Positions 9,902-20,932 of a DNA stretch of 64,000 nt are shown here, one piece after another. Each line of letters opens with the position of its first letter. Position 1 is the first letter of the stretch. The stretch spans positions 1 through 64,000 of the forward strand of contig MU863983.1 in assembly GCA_033296885.1 (NCBI GenBank). The letters are read 5' to 3'. Position numbers and translations under genes: made by a program. Below the pieces are notes generated by a model. It worked only from the letters and a program-made list of their open reading frames with translations, had not been told where the DNA came from and ran no database searches. This DNA is from Triangularia verruculosa (Eukaryota > Ascomycota > Sordariomycetes > Sordariales > Podosporaceae).

Positions 9902-11606
9902 CTTGGCCCCGTTGGGAGGCTTTGAACCAGAGAGAAAAATTCCTTGGGCAATCTTGGAAAAAATCAACCGCGCAAGCGATGGCGGGTGAAAGGGGGAGGA
10001 AAAGGGGGCACCAGACCGTAGGAAATCCAGCCAAGAATTGCGAACGAATGCTCGGCAGGCTCGGCGTGGCTGGGCAATTCTGGGCAATGCTGGGCAACGC
10101 TGGGCATGGGCTCGGCAAGCGGGAGAGGGATGCAAGAGGTTGCCAAGGAGGAAAGCCCAGGACGCTGAGGATATAAAATGCCAAGATGAAGAATGATGTA
10201 GCCGCAAATGCGGTGCTTTGACAGGAGCCCGTGCCGTGTTAGGTAATTGAGACGTCCTCCGTGTTTGATATGGACGGCATGTGGAAGGAGCTGGAAGAGA
10301 GATGCTGATGGCCATTTCTTTCAAATCCAACAAGGAGCGCGCGAGTCTGGTTGAGGTTGGGTAATGGGCCATTTGTTGTTTGTCGATGAAAGGGAAAGAT
10401 GAGCCAATCAAAAAGGCTGTGGGGCGCACTCACCTTGATCCCACTGACAGCTGACCAAAGCAGAGCTCTCCCCACTTCATCTCGCCTGGGATGGAGACCC
10501 AGTACGCGGGGTCAATCAGCAAGGACCGACGGACAACGTAGTACACGTGTTGTTTGACTCGCGGCACCCACAGAGACTATTGTTTGCAAGTTTCCGTCTA
10601 GGGCGCTCACCCGCCGCTTTAAATCAACGTTTTCTGTCGCTTCGAGAAGGGCTGGCGATGATGGTGACCCGAACTGATGGTAATCGCCCAGGCAAAACGG
10701 TATCAAGAAAGCCGGGGTCGCCAAGTGCTTGGCACCCGGAGGGTGATCTCTTGGCCTTGGCTGGTGCTGGTGCTGCCGTGCTCAGCAAGCAGCCGCAAAC
10801 ACTGTGTAGAGAAATGATGCCCAACTTCGAACACTCTCTCCCAGCAACAGTCGGGGGTTGCATGGAGTGCTGGAGATGTGGGCAAAGCGTGTGACTCCAT
10901 GAGGCAAGTGAGAGGGAGGCAACGGACGGCCGCCAAGGGATTCCTCGCAAATACCAAGGCTTGGCGTCATCTTGGCTGCTCTTGGCGGCGAAGTAGCGCT
11001 GTTAGGGCTTGTTAGGATGACACCCGAAATCGGCGGTGGCAGGGGCGCAGCGGGGTCAGTTGGCCAACAGCAGGTACGGCGGGCGGGCCGACGCTGCCAC
11101 CATCAGCCAATGAGGTGAGCTTGGCATCCGAGGCCCCGACTTGCCAAGAGGGCCAAGGAGGCCAAGAGAGTTTGCCAAGAGTTTCCGCCATGTACTGCCA
11201 TGAGAGCAGAAGCTGTAATAAAGGACATAATGGCCCGCTGCCTCTCCTGAATTCCCATACTGAAGCATTTTCCTCTCTGCAACAAACACTAAGCCACGTC
11301 CACAGGCAAAATCCATCAGGTTGCTGCAAACGCCGACGTTTCGCCCACACAAGAGTTTTGCCGCTATCTGATTGCATCTACTCAGCGCGTCCTGACAATA
11401 CGAGTCTGCCCAGCCAACACGCTCTCTCCCGGTCTTGGCATCCTTCCCACCGCAAGCAGTCCATTTCTCGGCGCCCTTTGAAAAAAGTGGAGCTAGGGCT
11501 TGTCTCTCTGACGACCCCACGTGACCACAACAAAAAACCAGCGAGTGAACTCTGTTTCCCGGAAAATCCGACTTCCGGCCTTCACCCTTTCACCGCCATT
11601 GCCAAG
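9902..11606. promoter_or_regulatory. Cluster of 19 PacC-type sites (GCCAAG) upstream of pacC
   Basis: The hexamer GCCAAG occurs on the + strand at 10030, 10142, 10180, 10720, 10932, 11143, 11152, 11161, 11174 and 11601. Its complement CTTGGC occurs at 9902, 10728, 10750, 10756, 10960, 10971, 10981, 11120 and 11434. Chance would give about one in this length on both strands. GCCARG is the established PacC/Rim101 consensus, and the next gene downstream is pacC, which is known in Aspergillus to be expressed under alkaline conditions with PacC sites in its promoter. Direct autoregulation is the natural reading. Confidence 0.75.
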
Positions 11607-11640
11607 CTTCACGTGAAATACACGTGATACTGCGCGAACC

Positions 11641-13598
11641 ATGTCCTCGGGCATCTCACCCACACAGGCATCGCCAACGGCACCGGCGGCCGAGCCCGCT
11701 CCCGCTGCTGCTGCTGCCACTCCGGCTGCCGCTGCTGCGACCGCCCCCTCCTCCGGGTCGTCCAGCTCCGCCTCCAACGGCGCCACTCCCGCCCCATCTG
11801 CCGCTCCCACAGCCAGCTCATCCAGCAGCACTGCTCAAGATGAGAGCCTCATTTGCCGGTGGGCTGAGTGCAATGAGCGGTTTACGTCTGCCGAGGTACT
11901 TTATGTAAGTTTGCTGTCGTGTCCTGTCACTTGCGGCAGGTTGCTGACAACTATTCCAGGAACATATCTGCGAGAAGCACGTTGGCCGCAAGAGTACCAA
12001 CAATCTGAACCTCACATGCCAGTGGAACGCTTGTAGGACAACCACTGTCAAGAGAGATCACATCACTTCTCACATCCGCGTCCACGTGCCTTTGAAGCCA
12101 CACAAGTGCGACTTCTGCGGCAAGTCGTTCAAGCGCCCCCAGGATCTCAAGAAGCATGTCAAGACCCATGCCGACGACTCGGTTCTGGTTGGCAGAACTC
12201 AGGACCAGCCTGGCGGCATGAACCCTGCCTACCGTGGCCACCCAGGGAACTCGAAAGGTATGTGTCATTGTGCTACTCCTATCTGTTGACGACTCGAACC
12301 GCTCTCGGCCAACAAGTTTTCGTTCTCTCAAAGGTTTCGAGGCTAATCTGCCTCTAGCTCCCCCTACTTTCTATGATCACAATGGCCACATGCGCGGTAC
12401 TAACACGGGCCCCTTTGGCCACCCGCACCAGAATGGTCAGCCTAGTTACTACCCGCAGCATGCGGCCGCTCCTCAGCACCCATCTTATCACACTGGGCCT
12501 TCCATGTACTACTCCACTCAGCAGCACATGGGCGGTCCCCGCGGAGACTTTATGAGCCATCAGGCCCCTTATGCCCCTGATCCCCGGGAGAAGCGTCAGC
12601 TGGATAACCTAAACGACCTCTTTGGAAGTCTCAAGCGCCGTGCGATTGACCCCGGCTCCTACCAGCAGGTGGGCCGCTCCTTGATGCCCATTCATAGCAT
12701 CGCTTACCAGGCCGGCGGCGGCGGTGTTGCTACCGAGTACATGGCCCAGGCGCCGCACACCCTTGGAATGGGTGGTGGTTCTCACGCCACTCCGCTCACC
12801 CAGCACTACTATCTGCCACCCATGCCCAACCTCCGTACCAAGGAGGACCTGACCCAGATCGATCAGATGCTTGAGCAGATGCAGCACACTGTCTATGAGA
12901 ACACTGGCTCTCCCAACTCGCACTATGCCCCGGTAGATCTCCGTCACCCTTCGCCTGGCTATGCCGCTCGCCCGGCCGTTGATCCCTATGCTGCTGGCGC
13001 TCAGCAGGTGGTGTCTCCTCTCAGTGCCGCTCCGTCCCACTCCAGCAGTGGCACTCCCGCTGTCACGCCCCCTTCCAGCACCATGTCGTACACCTCTGGT
13101 CACTCGCCCACCACCTCGTCCTCGGGCATGTCTCCAGTCTCGCGCCATAGCTCCACCTCTGTCAACTACCCCAACCTCAGCAGCCGCGCTAACCCTCTTC
13201 CTTATCCTCCTACTGCTGCTGGCCTTGGGTCCAACTTCACCCACAATGAGCGCCGCCTGTCTGGTGGTATGCTCCAGACTGCTGCCCGCCGCGCTGGCTC
13301 CCAGTCTGACGGTGCCCGCACTCCCACTGCTGCCCAGCCCGGTGCTTCCTCAGTCAGCTCTCCTTCCGGCGAGTCTGAGGGCCCCGAGGGCGAGACCTAC
13401 GATGACTGGCTCAATAACATGCGCACCATCGAGGCTTTGAGAAGCGCTATCCGCGATCGTCTCGAGCGCCGCGACTACGAATCGGATGACTCAGACAACA
13501 GCCGCATCGACCCTTCGCTTGCTGAGCGTTCTCGTCCCAGCCCGCCTACCGATCCCGGCCGGGTCTCGTATCCTGTTCTCCCTCCCGCGGGACACTAA
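11641..13598 (+). CDS. pacC: pH-response transcription factor PacC/Rim101
   Basis: Zinc-finger regulator of ambient-pH gene expression, activated at alkaline pH by proteolytic removal of its C-terminus. Three exons: 11641-11904, 11960-12257 and 12334-13598; 608 aa. After an Ala/Ser/Pro-rich start come three C2H2 fingers: residues 72-95 (CRWAEC...), 108-130 (CQWNAC...) and 138-158 (CDFCGKSF...). The first intron splits finger 1. The PacC-specific block LFGSLKRRAIDPGSY lies at about residue 280, and the acidic C-terminal part has DYESDDSDNSR. Length matches other filamentous-fungal PacC proteins. The leader is long and rich in PacC sites. Confidence 0.95.
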
Positions 13599-14938
13599 GT
13601 CACATGCATGGACTGCCAAAAGTCTAGTACATTTGGAATGATGCGGGGCGTTTGCCCATGAAAAGAAATACCTGTTGGGTTTTGTGTTGTTATTCCTTGC
13701 GTCGTTTTTGCGGAAGATACCTCCACTCATGGCATGTTGCTGTTATTCGGCTGAACCGGAACAGGCTGGTAAATTGTTGTTTTCTGTCTGTTTTTTCTTT
13801 TTCTTTTTTTCTTAATCATGGGGCGCCTGAGCGGGGTGTCGATGGGGATGGTTTTTTTAATCATGGGTTGTTTGATCAGTCATGATGATGAATGGCGATG
13901 GATGGGATGTTCATTTTGACGGACCGCTGTTGCTGTCATCGGTTATATTGGAGGGCAACCTCTTTTTGTTTGCTCCAGGGCAGATTCTTGTTAGCTTACT
14001 AGGCTTGTTGGGATTAGTGTAGTCAGTAGCGGGGGAATGAAAAGTGTTTGAGTACTATCTTGTGGTGTTTCTTGTGAGCTGAGCTGGTTTGAAGTGTCTG
14101 TTTGGACATATTTTCGGACCGAGCAGTAGGTGAGTGAGAGTGGTTTATTTGCAACCCTTTCTATGATTTCGGTGGTTTACGGAATAATATTCTCAAGTAG
14201 CTGTTCCTAATTTCCATTCCAGCTTTTATCAGAGACCTTGCGGAAAAGCGAAATCTAACAGCAGTCGGGCAATACCCTTCATAATACTAATGGAAATAAC
14301 AGCCACGTAATAAGCATCTGTTCTTTGCCTAGCTGGGGGCGACTTCTTCCCTATCCTAGCTACATGATCGTCAACTACGCCTTGACAACGACTCCTGAAG
14401 ATGCGCTCGCCAACTTCACCACCCCGCCTCCTATCATCTCCTTCTGACTACATCGGCCAAGAAGTTGTTGCCTTCTTACCGCAACTTATGTTGCGAACTC
14501 TCGTCTCCCAGTCCCCTTGCAACAATTTCAGCTCGGGATTATCCTGCTCTTGCCTCCCCCTCTACTCGCCTAGGTACATGTGCGCGAGCCTAGGTAGCTT
14601 ACTATAGCTGCGTCTTCTCCTCTCTTCTTCAAACAGGAGTATGACTGGGAACTGGGAGTGAGGAAAATGGACATCCAGGAAGCCCGGTTCCCAGTCACGC
14701 ACCTATCGAGGCAGGAGACGAATAGGGCCCAGACGGAGATGTGAGAATGTTAGGTATACCGCAACGAAAGGGAACAGGGTCATATCATGAACGTGTCGGT
14801 AAATATACCTTCACCAACAACTCAAACCACCTACCTACATTCACAACCCTCACGACCAAAGAACTCTCTTGACTGGATAATCCTATCATACATCCTCCCC
14901 ACCCATCTCTCTCTCCCTCACCAGTGCCCTACCTTACC
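13599..14938. other. Intergenic, 1.34 kb between convergent genes
   Basis: Lies between the 3' ends of pacC (+) and the GH76 gene (-). Contains 3' UTRs and pyrimidine-rich tracts; no coding signal. Confidence 0.5.
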
Positions 14939-16140
14939 TTAATCAATCAACCCAACCAACAACCCCCCAGCAGAAACCTGCCTCCCCAAACTCGCCTCCC
15001 CATACGGCCCAGCCCAGGAAACATCATACAAATCCCCCTCCACCCCATCGCTCTGCACAACCGCCTTGTCATACCGCCACATCGTCTCCGCCCAGGCAGT
15101 CAACACCCCCCGATACGGTCTCTCATCGAATTCCCGATCGAGCTTGCCGAGGTTGTAGGCAAAAATCCCTTTGAAGGCCTGCTGGTCATTGTTGCATCTC
15201 CCGTCGTGCTCGCAGGACTCGGTCAGGATCGTGCCGCTGGGTGAATTGTCTGTTGTAGTGATTAAAGGAGAAGTGCTGACGGCGATGGCGGCGTCGGCTA
15301 TGGTTTTTGCTTGGGAGAGGTAACTGCTGTTTCCAGTGGCGTGGTAGAGATCTGATCATGTCAATATCGTGTTGACTGTAGGGGGAAGGGGGGAAACAAA
15401 CCGACAAGCGCGCCGAGGATGACGCCCTGGTTATACGACCATTCAGTTTGATTGTTGTTTCTGCAGTCAGAGGTGAGTCCGTCGTTGACCAAATCCTGCT
15501 GGTTGATCATCCCCGACTCCCTAAACCAATCCCACGCCATCACCGCCTTGTCGAGATAGTTTTTGTCATCCGTGCGGAGGTACAGGCCGGCGGCGAGGGA
15601 AATGTACAGCTCGTTGCTGATGGCGTTTTTGTAGGACTGGGAGGGGATCTGCTGGATTAAGCCGCCAGAGCAGGAGGTGTTGAGCCAGTACTGGGACATG
15701 TAGGCTTCGTCGGTGGTGGTGAGGGAGAGGTAGGTTGAGTTGTGGGTTAGGTCGTAGGTTGAGAGGAGGGCGAGGGCGTACCAGCCTGTGTCGTCGGTTG
15801 AGTCTGCCCTGAAGGAGCCGTTTCCCTGAGGCCACCAGGGTAGAGGTTTGGATTGGGCTTCTAGGACGGAGGTGATTTGGGGGAGGTACGAGGTGGTGTT
15901 TGTGGAGATGGAGTAGGATAAGAGGTTGGTGAGGGCTATGGCGGACAGCCACCAGGCATCGTCGGGTGACCAGCGCTGGGCGGTGGTGTTGAAGAAGGCG
16001 GTATTCAGGCCGTCAAGTGCGCGGTGGGAGAGGAGGGTGTAGTTGAGGTTTAGGGAGCTGTTGGTGTCTTGTCGGGTGGTGAGGGAGGAGGCGGGCTGGG
16101 AGAGGGGGAGGACGGTGAGGAGGATGTGAGAGAGCTTCAT
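14939..16140 (-). CDS. Secreted glycoside hydrolase family 76 protein
   Basis: GH76 enzymes act on alpha-1,6-mannan; the fungal Dfg5/Dcw1 branch works in cell-wall assembly. Two exons, 15402-16140 and 14939-15351, with a 50 nt intron; 383 aa. Residues 1-20 form a signal peptide (MKLSHILLTVLPLSQPASSL). Family motifs include WSPDDAWW and the catalytic-type Asp pair D116-D117 in STDDTGWYALALL. Several NxS/T sites suggest N-glycosylation. No C-terminal GPI-type hydrophobic tail follows GLLVGLID, so a freely secreted alpha-1,6-mannanase-like enzyme is more likely than a GPI-anchored Dfg5. Confidence 0.88.
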
Positions 16141-18134
16141 GGTGTTGATATTTGAGCCTTCTTTAGAGAAATTCTCATGAATTGGCTTGTACCTAGGTAG
16201 CTAGAAGGATTAAATTGCAACGGCGACTAAAATGCACAAAATCGACCGTCTTCAAGCGGCGTCCTCGTGCCCACCCAGCCCGTTTGCTTTCTTTCCTCTA
16301 CAGACATGCCATCTCAACCAGCCTCGCTCATCCAAACTATTCTCCGCCCGTGTATAAATGCAGAATTATGCAACTTTGCGCGCGCTGTACCTGACATGCT
16401 CCAACGTAAGAGATTCCGCCACATGGTCATTGTGATGCTCCATCAAAAAGGCGGGTGTGCTTAGACGAGGACTAACAAAGAATTGAGTTTCTGCCAGCGC
16501 CTTTTGTGCAAGGAAAACTTCAACGCTCAGGAGTTTCAGGGGGAGGTGGCTGGATTGCACCAAACGACACCTCAACGGTTTACTCCTCCGTGTAACCACC
16601 TCACCGACGCAGGAGCCCCTTCCAAATGAACTGTTAATTAGTACTCGGAGACGCTCCCACCCACCTCGCTCTCGGTGACGTGTTTGAATGCAGGTCCAGA
16701 TGAAATGATGAACGAACAGGTTACACCTAGCCTTCTATGATTCTCGAACATAAAGCCTCGTAATCCCGTGGCTCGGACATGGAGCTCAGAGGCACGCCCA
16801 GGAAGAAATAAAAGTGGTTCGACACAAGCAACCTGCCGGACACGACTGACAGCAAGCAAGCTTACACAAGGTCCCCTACCACCAAATAATGCAGAGAGAG
16901 GCACAGAACAATTCTCTTGCATGCGATAAATACCGACGTGCATGGGAAATCTCTTGAGAAATCTGTAGGTGAGGTGGCATTGCATCCCCGGGACGAGTCA
17001 TAAATTATATCGATGGAAGTCGATTTAAAATGTCTTGCACCACGAGAACCCCCCACGTTGGATGTCGGATAATCTGCGTTGTTGAGAAAGGCACACCGCC
17101 CACGAAGTCGGGAATGAGGTGACACGGAACACCGGCTGGCCTGACTGCTGGCGCGTTACAGAAGGGCCTTGTTCAGCAGGCGAGCAGGCCTCCCGGTGAT
17201 GGATCGTCATGCAATCTCCTGGCCTGTTAGTCACACCACACAAATACAGTGACAAGACTAACAGCCAAGACTGGTGTGGCTGCGGGAACCAATGCACACT
17301 TGCAACGTCCACGACGCCTCCACCTCGATTGCCGCTATCTTCAACGACAACCCGCTAAGAGCGGAAGAAGACGTCATCCATGTCCCTGGAACATTGACAG
17401 AGACTATCGACGACCAGATATGCATGTCGAAATAACTGACGGTGATGGCAGAGGAAAACAAAAAACAGGATATCTCGCTTATATACTCGTTCTCTTATCA
17501 ACATCCAACCCGGCTGCCACGGCATAATTCTCGATAGGAGACCATTTCTTGGAATCGCAAAATTTCTAGCGAGTCATCGCTAGCACCCCATGCTTGTGAT
17601 GGACCAACCAGTCCGCCCTGTTGGGATTTCTGGATGACGCTTCCCCTGTCGTTGCAATGTCGTCCCGCTCTCCAACCAGTCAAGCTGTGTTTCAGCCGGC
17701 CAGGGAGCCAGGGGGGGCGTATACTCCCCCCGCGGCGATCGTCTAATTTGAGCCCTGCCTGGCAGCAACACCGCGAGATTCGAAAACCCGTTGTCCGTCC
17801 GTCCCGGCATCCCGATAGTTTTTTTTTTTCTTTTTCTTGTATTGCTTCTCGATCCACACACGAATATCGCGTTTTATACCCCCCTATTTTATGCGCACGC
17901 CTGTGATCCAGATTTGCCTGATAGACCAGGGATGAGCTGATGAGCCAACAGCCCGACATCCGCGACTTACAAATTCATTTGAGGAGAAGAGCCGGGATAT
18001 CGCCAGTGAGCGAGTTCATGTGCGACACCAGCTGCGGGTCTCGCCGCGTTGCTTGAAGGAAAAAGTGAGAAAAAAGATCCCGACGTGTGCGCTACTATCC
18101 GTGCCTCCCTCAATCCATTACGCACCGGAAAAAG
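16141..18134. other. Intergenic, 2.0 kb between divergent genes
   Basis: Separates GH76 (-) from the gene at 18135 (+). Only short, uncorroborated frames are present. It must contain both promoters; no element was recognised. Confidence 0.5.
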
Positions 18135-20324
18135 ATGTTGGAAACCGCCAGCTTGCAGCTCCCTAAAACGGGCGGCAAGTCTCGCTTCTCAAAGGCCCTC
18201 CCCGTTCCTCCTTCTTTGCCTGCTCTCGATTTCGACACGGACTCGTTCGGGTCTGACCTCCCACTTCCTCCGCCGCCAAAGAAGGACCTGCCGAGGACGC
18301 CTGTTGCCGTTCAGCGTGGAGCCCCCCTTCCCATCACGAAGAAGCCCGTACCGGCCGCAAAGGACTGGGATACCAGGAGCACCTTCACCACCAAGACGGC
18401 TTATACCATGGCCGCCGTTGCTCAGCCTCCCCCAGACTCTCCTCTTCCGCGCCTGCCTGCGAAGTCTCCCGGACTCCCACCACCGATGAGTGTGCCGCGC
18501 CGACGGCCCGTTGCCGCGACTGTCACAAGCCCAACGGCCCCGGCACCGACATCACTTTCAAGCCCGACGATACCAGAGCGGGTTCCCTCACCGGCCGGAT
18601 CATACTCCAGTATCTTGTCTGCTTACTCAAACCACACATCTGATTCGACACCGAGGACCTCAACAAACTCGGCCAATGAAGTGGTTCCTATCGTTCCATC
18701 TAAAGATTCTTATTCAGTTTCGTCACCCACACTAGGAAACGGGTCTCACATTCAGTCGCCAACGCTCCCACCACTGCCATCCGACCAACATGCTCAAACA
18801 CAAAAGACCAACACTGCTACTCCTCAGGTGTTCAAAGAAGACCTCGAAGAGCTGCCGCCTCCACCGCCTCTAAAAGATGCCCAGCGCCTTGCTAGACCGC
18901 AAACACCGACGAGTCTGCAGACATCATCGTCTGTCCAACCACCCGCATCCACGCACACCGCCGCATCCCCGCTAGTAGATAATAGTTCCCCACAGGATCA
19001 GCTCTGGAGAAGAAGATCACTAAAGGCCGAGAAAAAAGTTGACGTTCCTGAACTCAAGCTTATTTCCAGTCACGGATCCACCGCTGCATCCAACGGAACA
19101 TCGCAACCAACGTCACAGCCGCAGCTCTCACAACAACAGGATCAGCCTCCTACAACTACCACGCAAAGAGCCCCACCGGCCCCAAATTTTGCAGGTGGAT
19201 TACCAGGGAGAAATATTCGACCGGTAAATTCAGTGCCGCAAATTGAGGTCAACATGGGGCAAGAGGTGTCTCATGTGAAGGACAAGTTGAGGAGGAAGGC
19301 GAGTGAAAGCCCGCCGAGCCCGGGCGCCAAGGCTTCGAGTCCCGCGAGCTCGTTACCAGTTGTCTCTCCCCTGTCGGCCCAAAGGTTACCGACGCCAGAG
19401 TATGGCGCAAATGATATCAAAAGCCCAGTATTGGAAATGGCCGTGTCGCCAATATCGCCAGCCATCACCCCAGAGCTGCCAAACGAGCAGAGGCCACCGC
19501 CGCCACCCATCCCTCGCAGCCTGGGCCCTTCTGAACACATATTGCGACAAGCTAGAAGCAGTCCAAATTTAGCACCCAAGGCCAGCAATGGGGCATTGAA
19601 CTCTCGCTCACCAATCGGTCTCCCATCCACTCCTGTACCTAACCGCGACCGGTTCGCAAACCCTCCACTCTCGGCCCGCTTCCGAAGTGAGGAATCCGGT
19701 CTCGGGTTCGGTGGACCAAACCGTCGGGATCCTGCAGGAGGACCCATCCTAGAATCACAAGCACCTTTCCAAAGACAAACACAGTCCCGACCCCAAAGCC
19801 CGTCAGCCTGGGGCAACAAGCCAATATCGGAGAATGGCTCAGAAATCACACTTCGCGCACCACCAATAAGACCTGAATTCTTGGATTTTCCGCTGCGAGA
19901 ACCTGATCCGAACGCACCAGATGAGACGGACAACCCTGGGGCGGGTCGTTTCCCGAGGAATTGGTACACACCGCTGCCAGCTGATGAGATTCTCGATGCT
20001 CGGCCTCTGGAGAACAAGCACTTTCGGTGTATCACCAGCCACAAGATCATGACGGCCGGAAAGCAGAGGAATAATCCTATCGGGTGCAGGACGTGTGGGC
20101 ACAAGGATAGGAACGCAGAGTGTTATATCTGCAGTGCTTGTCACTTGAACGTTTGCTCCGGGTGTGCGGGGTTGTTGAAGAGAAATAGAGGGGATTTGGG
20201 GACGGTGTTAAAGGCGGTTGAGCAAGCGCTCGAGAGGGCGATGCCGGAGGTAGAACTGAAACCGCAGGGAGTGGTTGGGGCAGAGGTACAAAATGAAAAC
20301 GGCGAAGTTGGTGGGAAGGTATAG
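18135..20324 (+). CDS. Proline-rich protein with C-terminal Cys-rich (putative zinc) module
   Basis: Not recognised by name. Single exon, 729 aa from the first ATG. Residues 1 to about 620 are low complexity, rich in Pro, Ser and Thr, with many PPPP/PxxP tracts (LPLPPPPKKDLPRTP, EELPPPPPLKD) of the kind that bind SH3 or profilin. A compact domain follows at about 620-690, with ordered CRTCG, CYICSAC and CSGC motifs, enough for two zinc ions. The final segment is helical and charged. The composition suggests a cytoskeletal or signalling scaffold, but that is inference. Confidence 0.7.
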   Translation: MLETASLQLPKTGGKSRFSKALPVPPSLPALDFDTDSFGSDLPLPPPPKKDLPRTPVAVQRGAPLPITKKPVPAAKDWDTRSTFTTKTAYTMAAVAQPPPDSPLPRLPAKSPGLPPPMSVPRRRPVAATVTSPTAPAPTSLSSPTIPERVPSPAGSYSSILSAYSNHTSDSTPRTSTNSANEVVPIVPSKDSYSVSSPTLGNGSHIQSPTLPPLPSDQHAQTQKTNTATPQVFKEDLEELPPPPPLKDAQRLARPQTPTSLQTSSSVQPPASTHTAASPLVDNSSPQDQLWRRRSLKAEKKVDVPELKLISSHGSTAASNGTSQPTSQPQLSQQQDQPPTTTTQRAPPAPNFAGGLPGRNIRPVNSVPQIEVNMGQEVSHVKDKLRRKASESPPSPGAKASSPASSLPVVSPLSAQRLPTPEYGANDIKSPVLEMAVSPISPAITPELPNEQRPPPPPIPRSLGPSEHILRQARSSPNLAPKASNGALNSRSPIGLPSTPVPNRDRFANPPLSARFRSEESGLGFGGPNRRDPAGGPILESQAPFQRQTQSRPQSPSAWGNKPISENGSEITLRAPPIRPEFLDFPLREPDPNAPDETDNPGAGRFPRNWYTPLPADEILDARPLENKHFRCITSHKIMTAGKQRNNPIGCRTCGHKDRNAECYICSACHLNVCSGCAGLLKRNRGDLGTVLKAVEQALERAMPEVELKPQGVVGAEVQNENGEVGGKV

Positions 20325-20932
20325 GTTGGCGTGGGGGAGGAGGCGGACTGGGTGGATGTCAAATCCGATGGCGGGCATGCTGGTGAGATCTAGGGATTGG
20401 ATAATAGAAAGGGGGTAATGTCGGTGATGACGATTTTTTGGGTTCTTGATCGGACGTGAAAGATTTTGTTTCTTGGTGATGAATTTTTTTGAAGGAGAGG
20501 TTTTATGTGTGAACAGGAAACTAGGTTTGAGGCATATTTTACATTTGAGGCATTCATGTTTGATTGGGGGGGCTTTCTTTTGTGTAGAAGTGTATATTCT
20601 TGATACCGTGTACAATTACTACGTTCTTGGACAGAGAGGATTGGAGATGGCATGGTTAATGAATATCAGTTGGATATACTTATATTGGTTGGAAATGATG
20701 ATTGTGGTAAACTGTTGGAAGTGAAGTGTGAGAGGTGACGTTGCAAACAGCCCCACTTCCCCAGGGCGCACCAGCTCAGCTAGCTTGTAACTGCCGGGGC
20801 CAATCGTTCAGCCTCGATCGCCAAGACTTACAGCTGTCGCGACAACATCAAGAAAGTCGGTGTATTTGTTTTGTTGCCTCTGTCGTTAACAACCTTGAAA
20901 CTTGTAACATCAACCGCAGTTGTAGAGATATC
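20325..20932. other. Intergenic, 608 bp
   Basis: Tail of the upstream gene and leader of the next, both +. No extra gene seen. Confidence 0.5.

Noticed and set aside
9613..10429. Overlapping open frames upstream of pacC on both strands
   Set aside because: They run through repeated PacC sites and GGGCAA(T/C)GCT units, have no motifs, and overlap one another.
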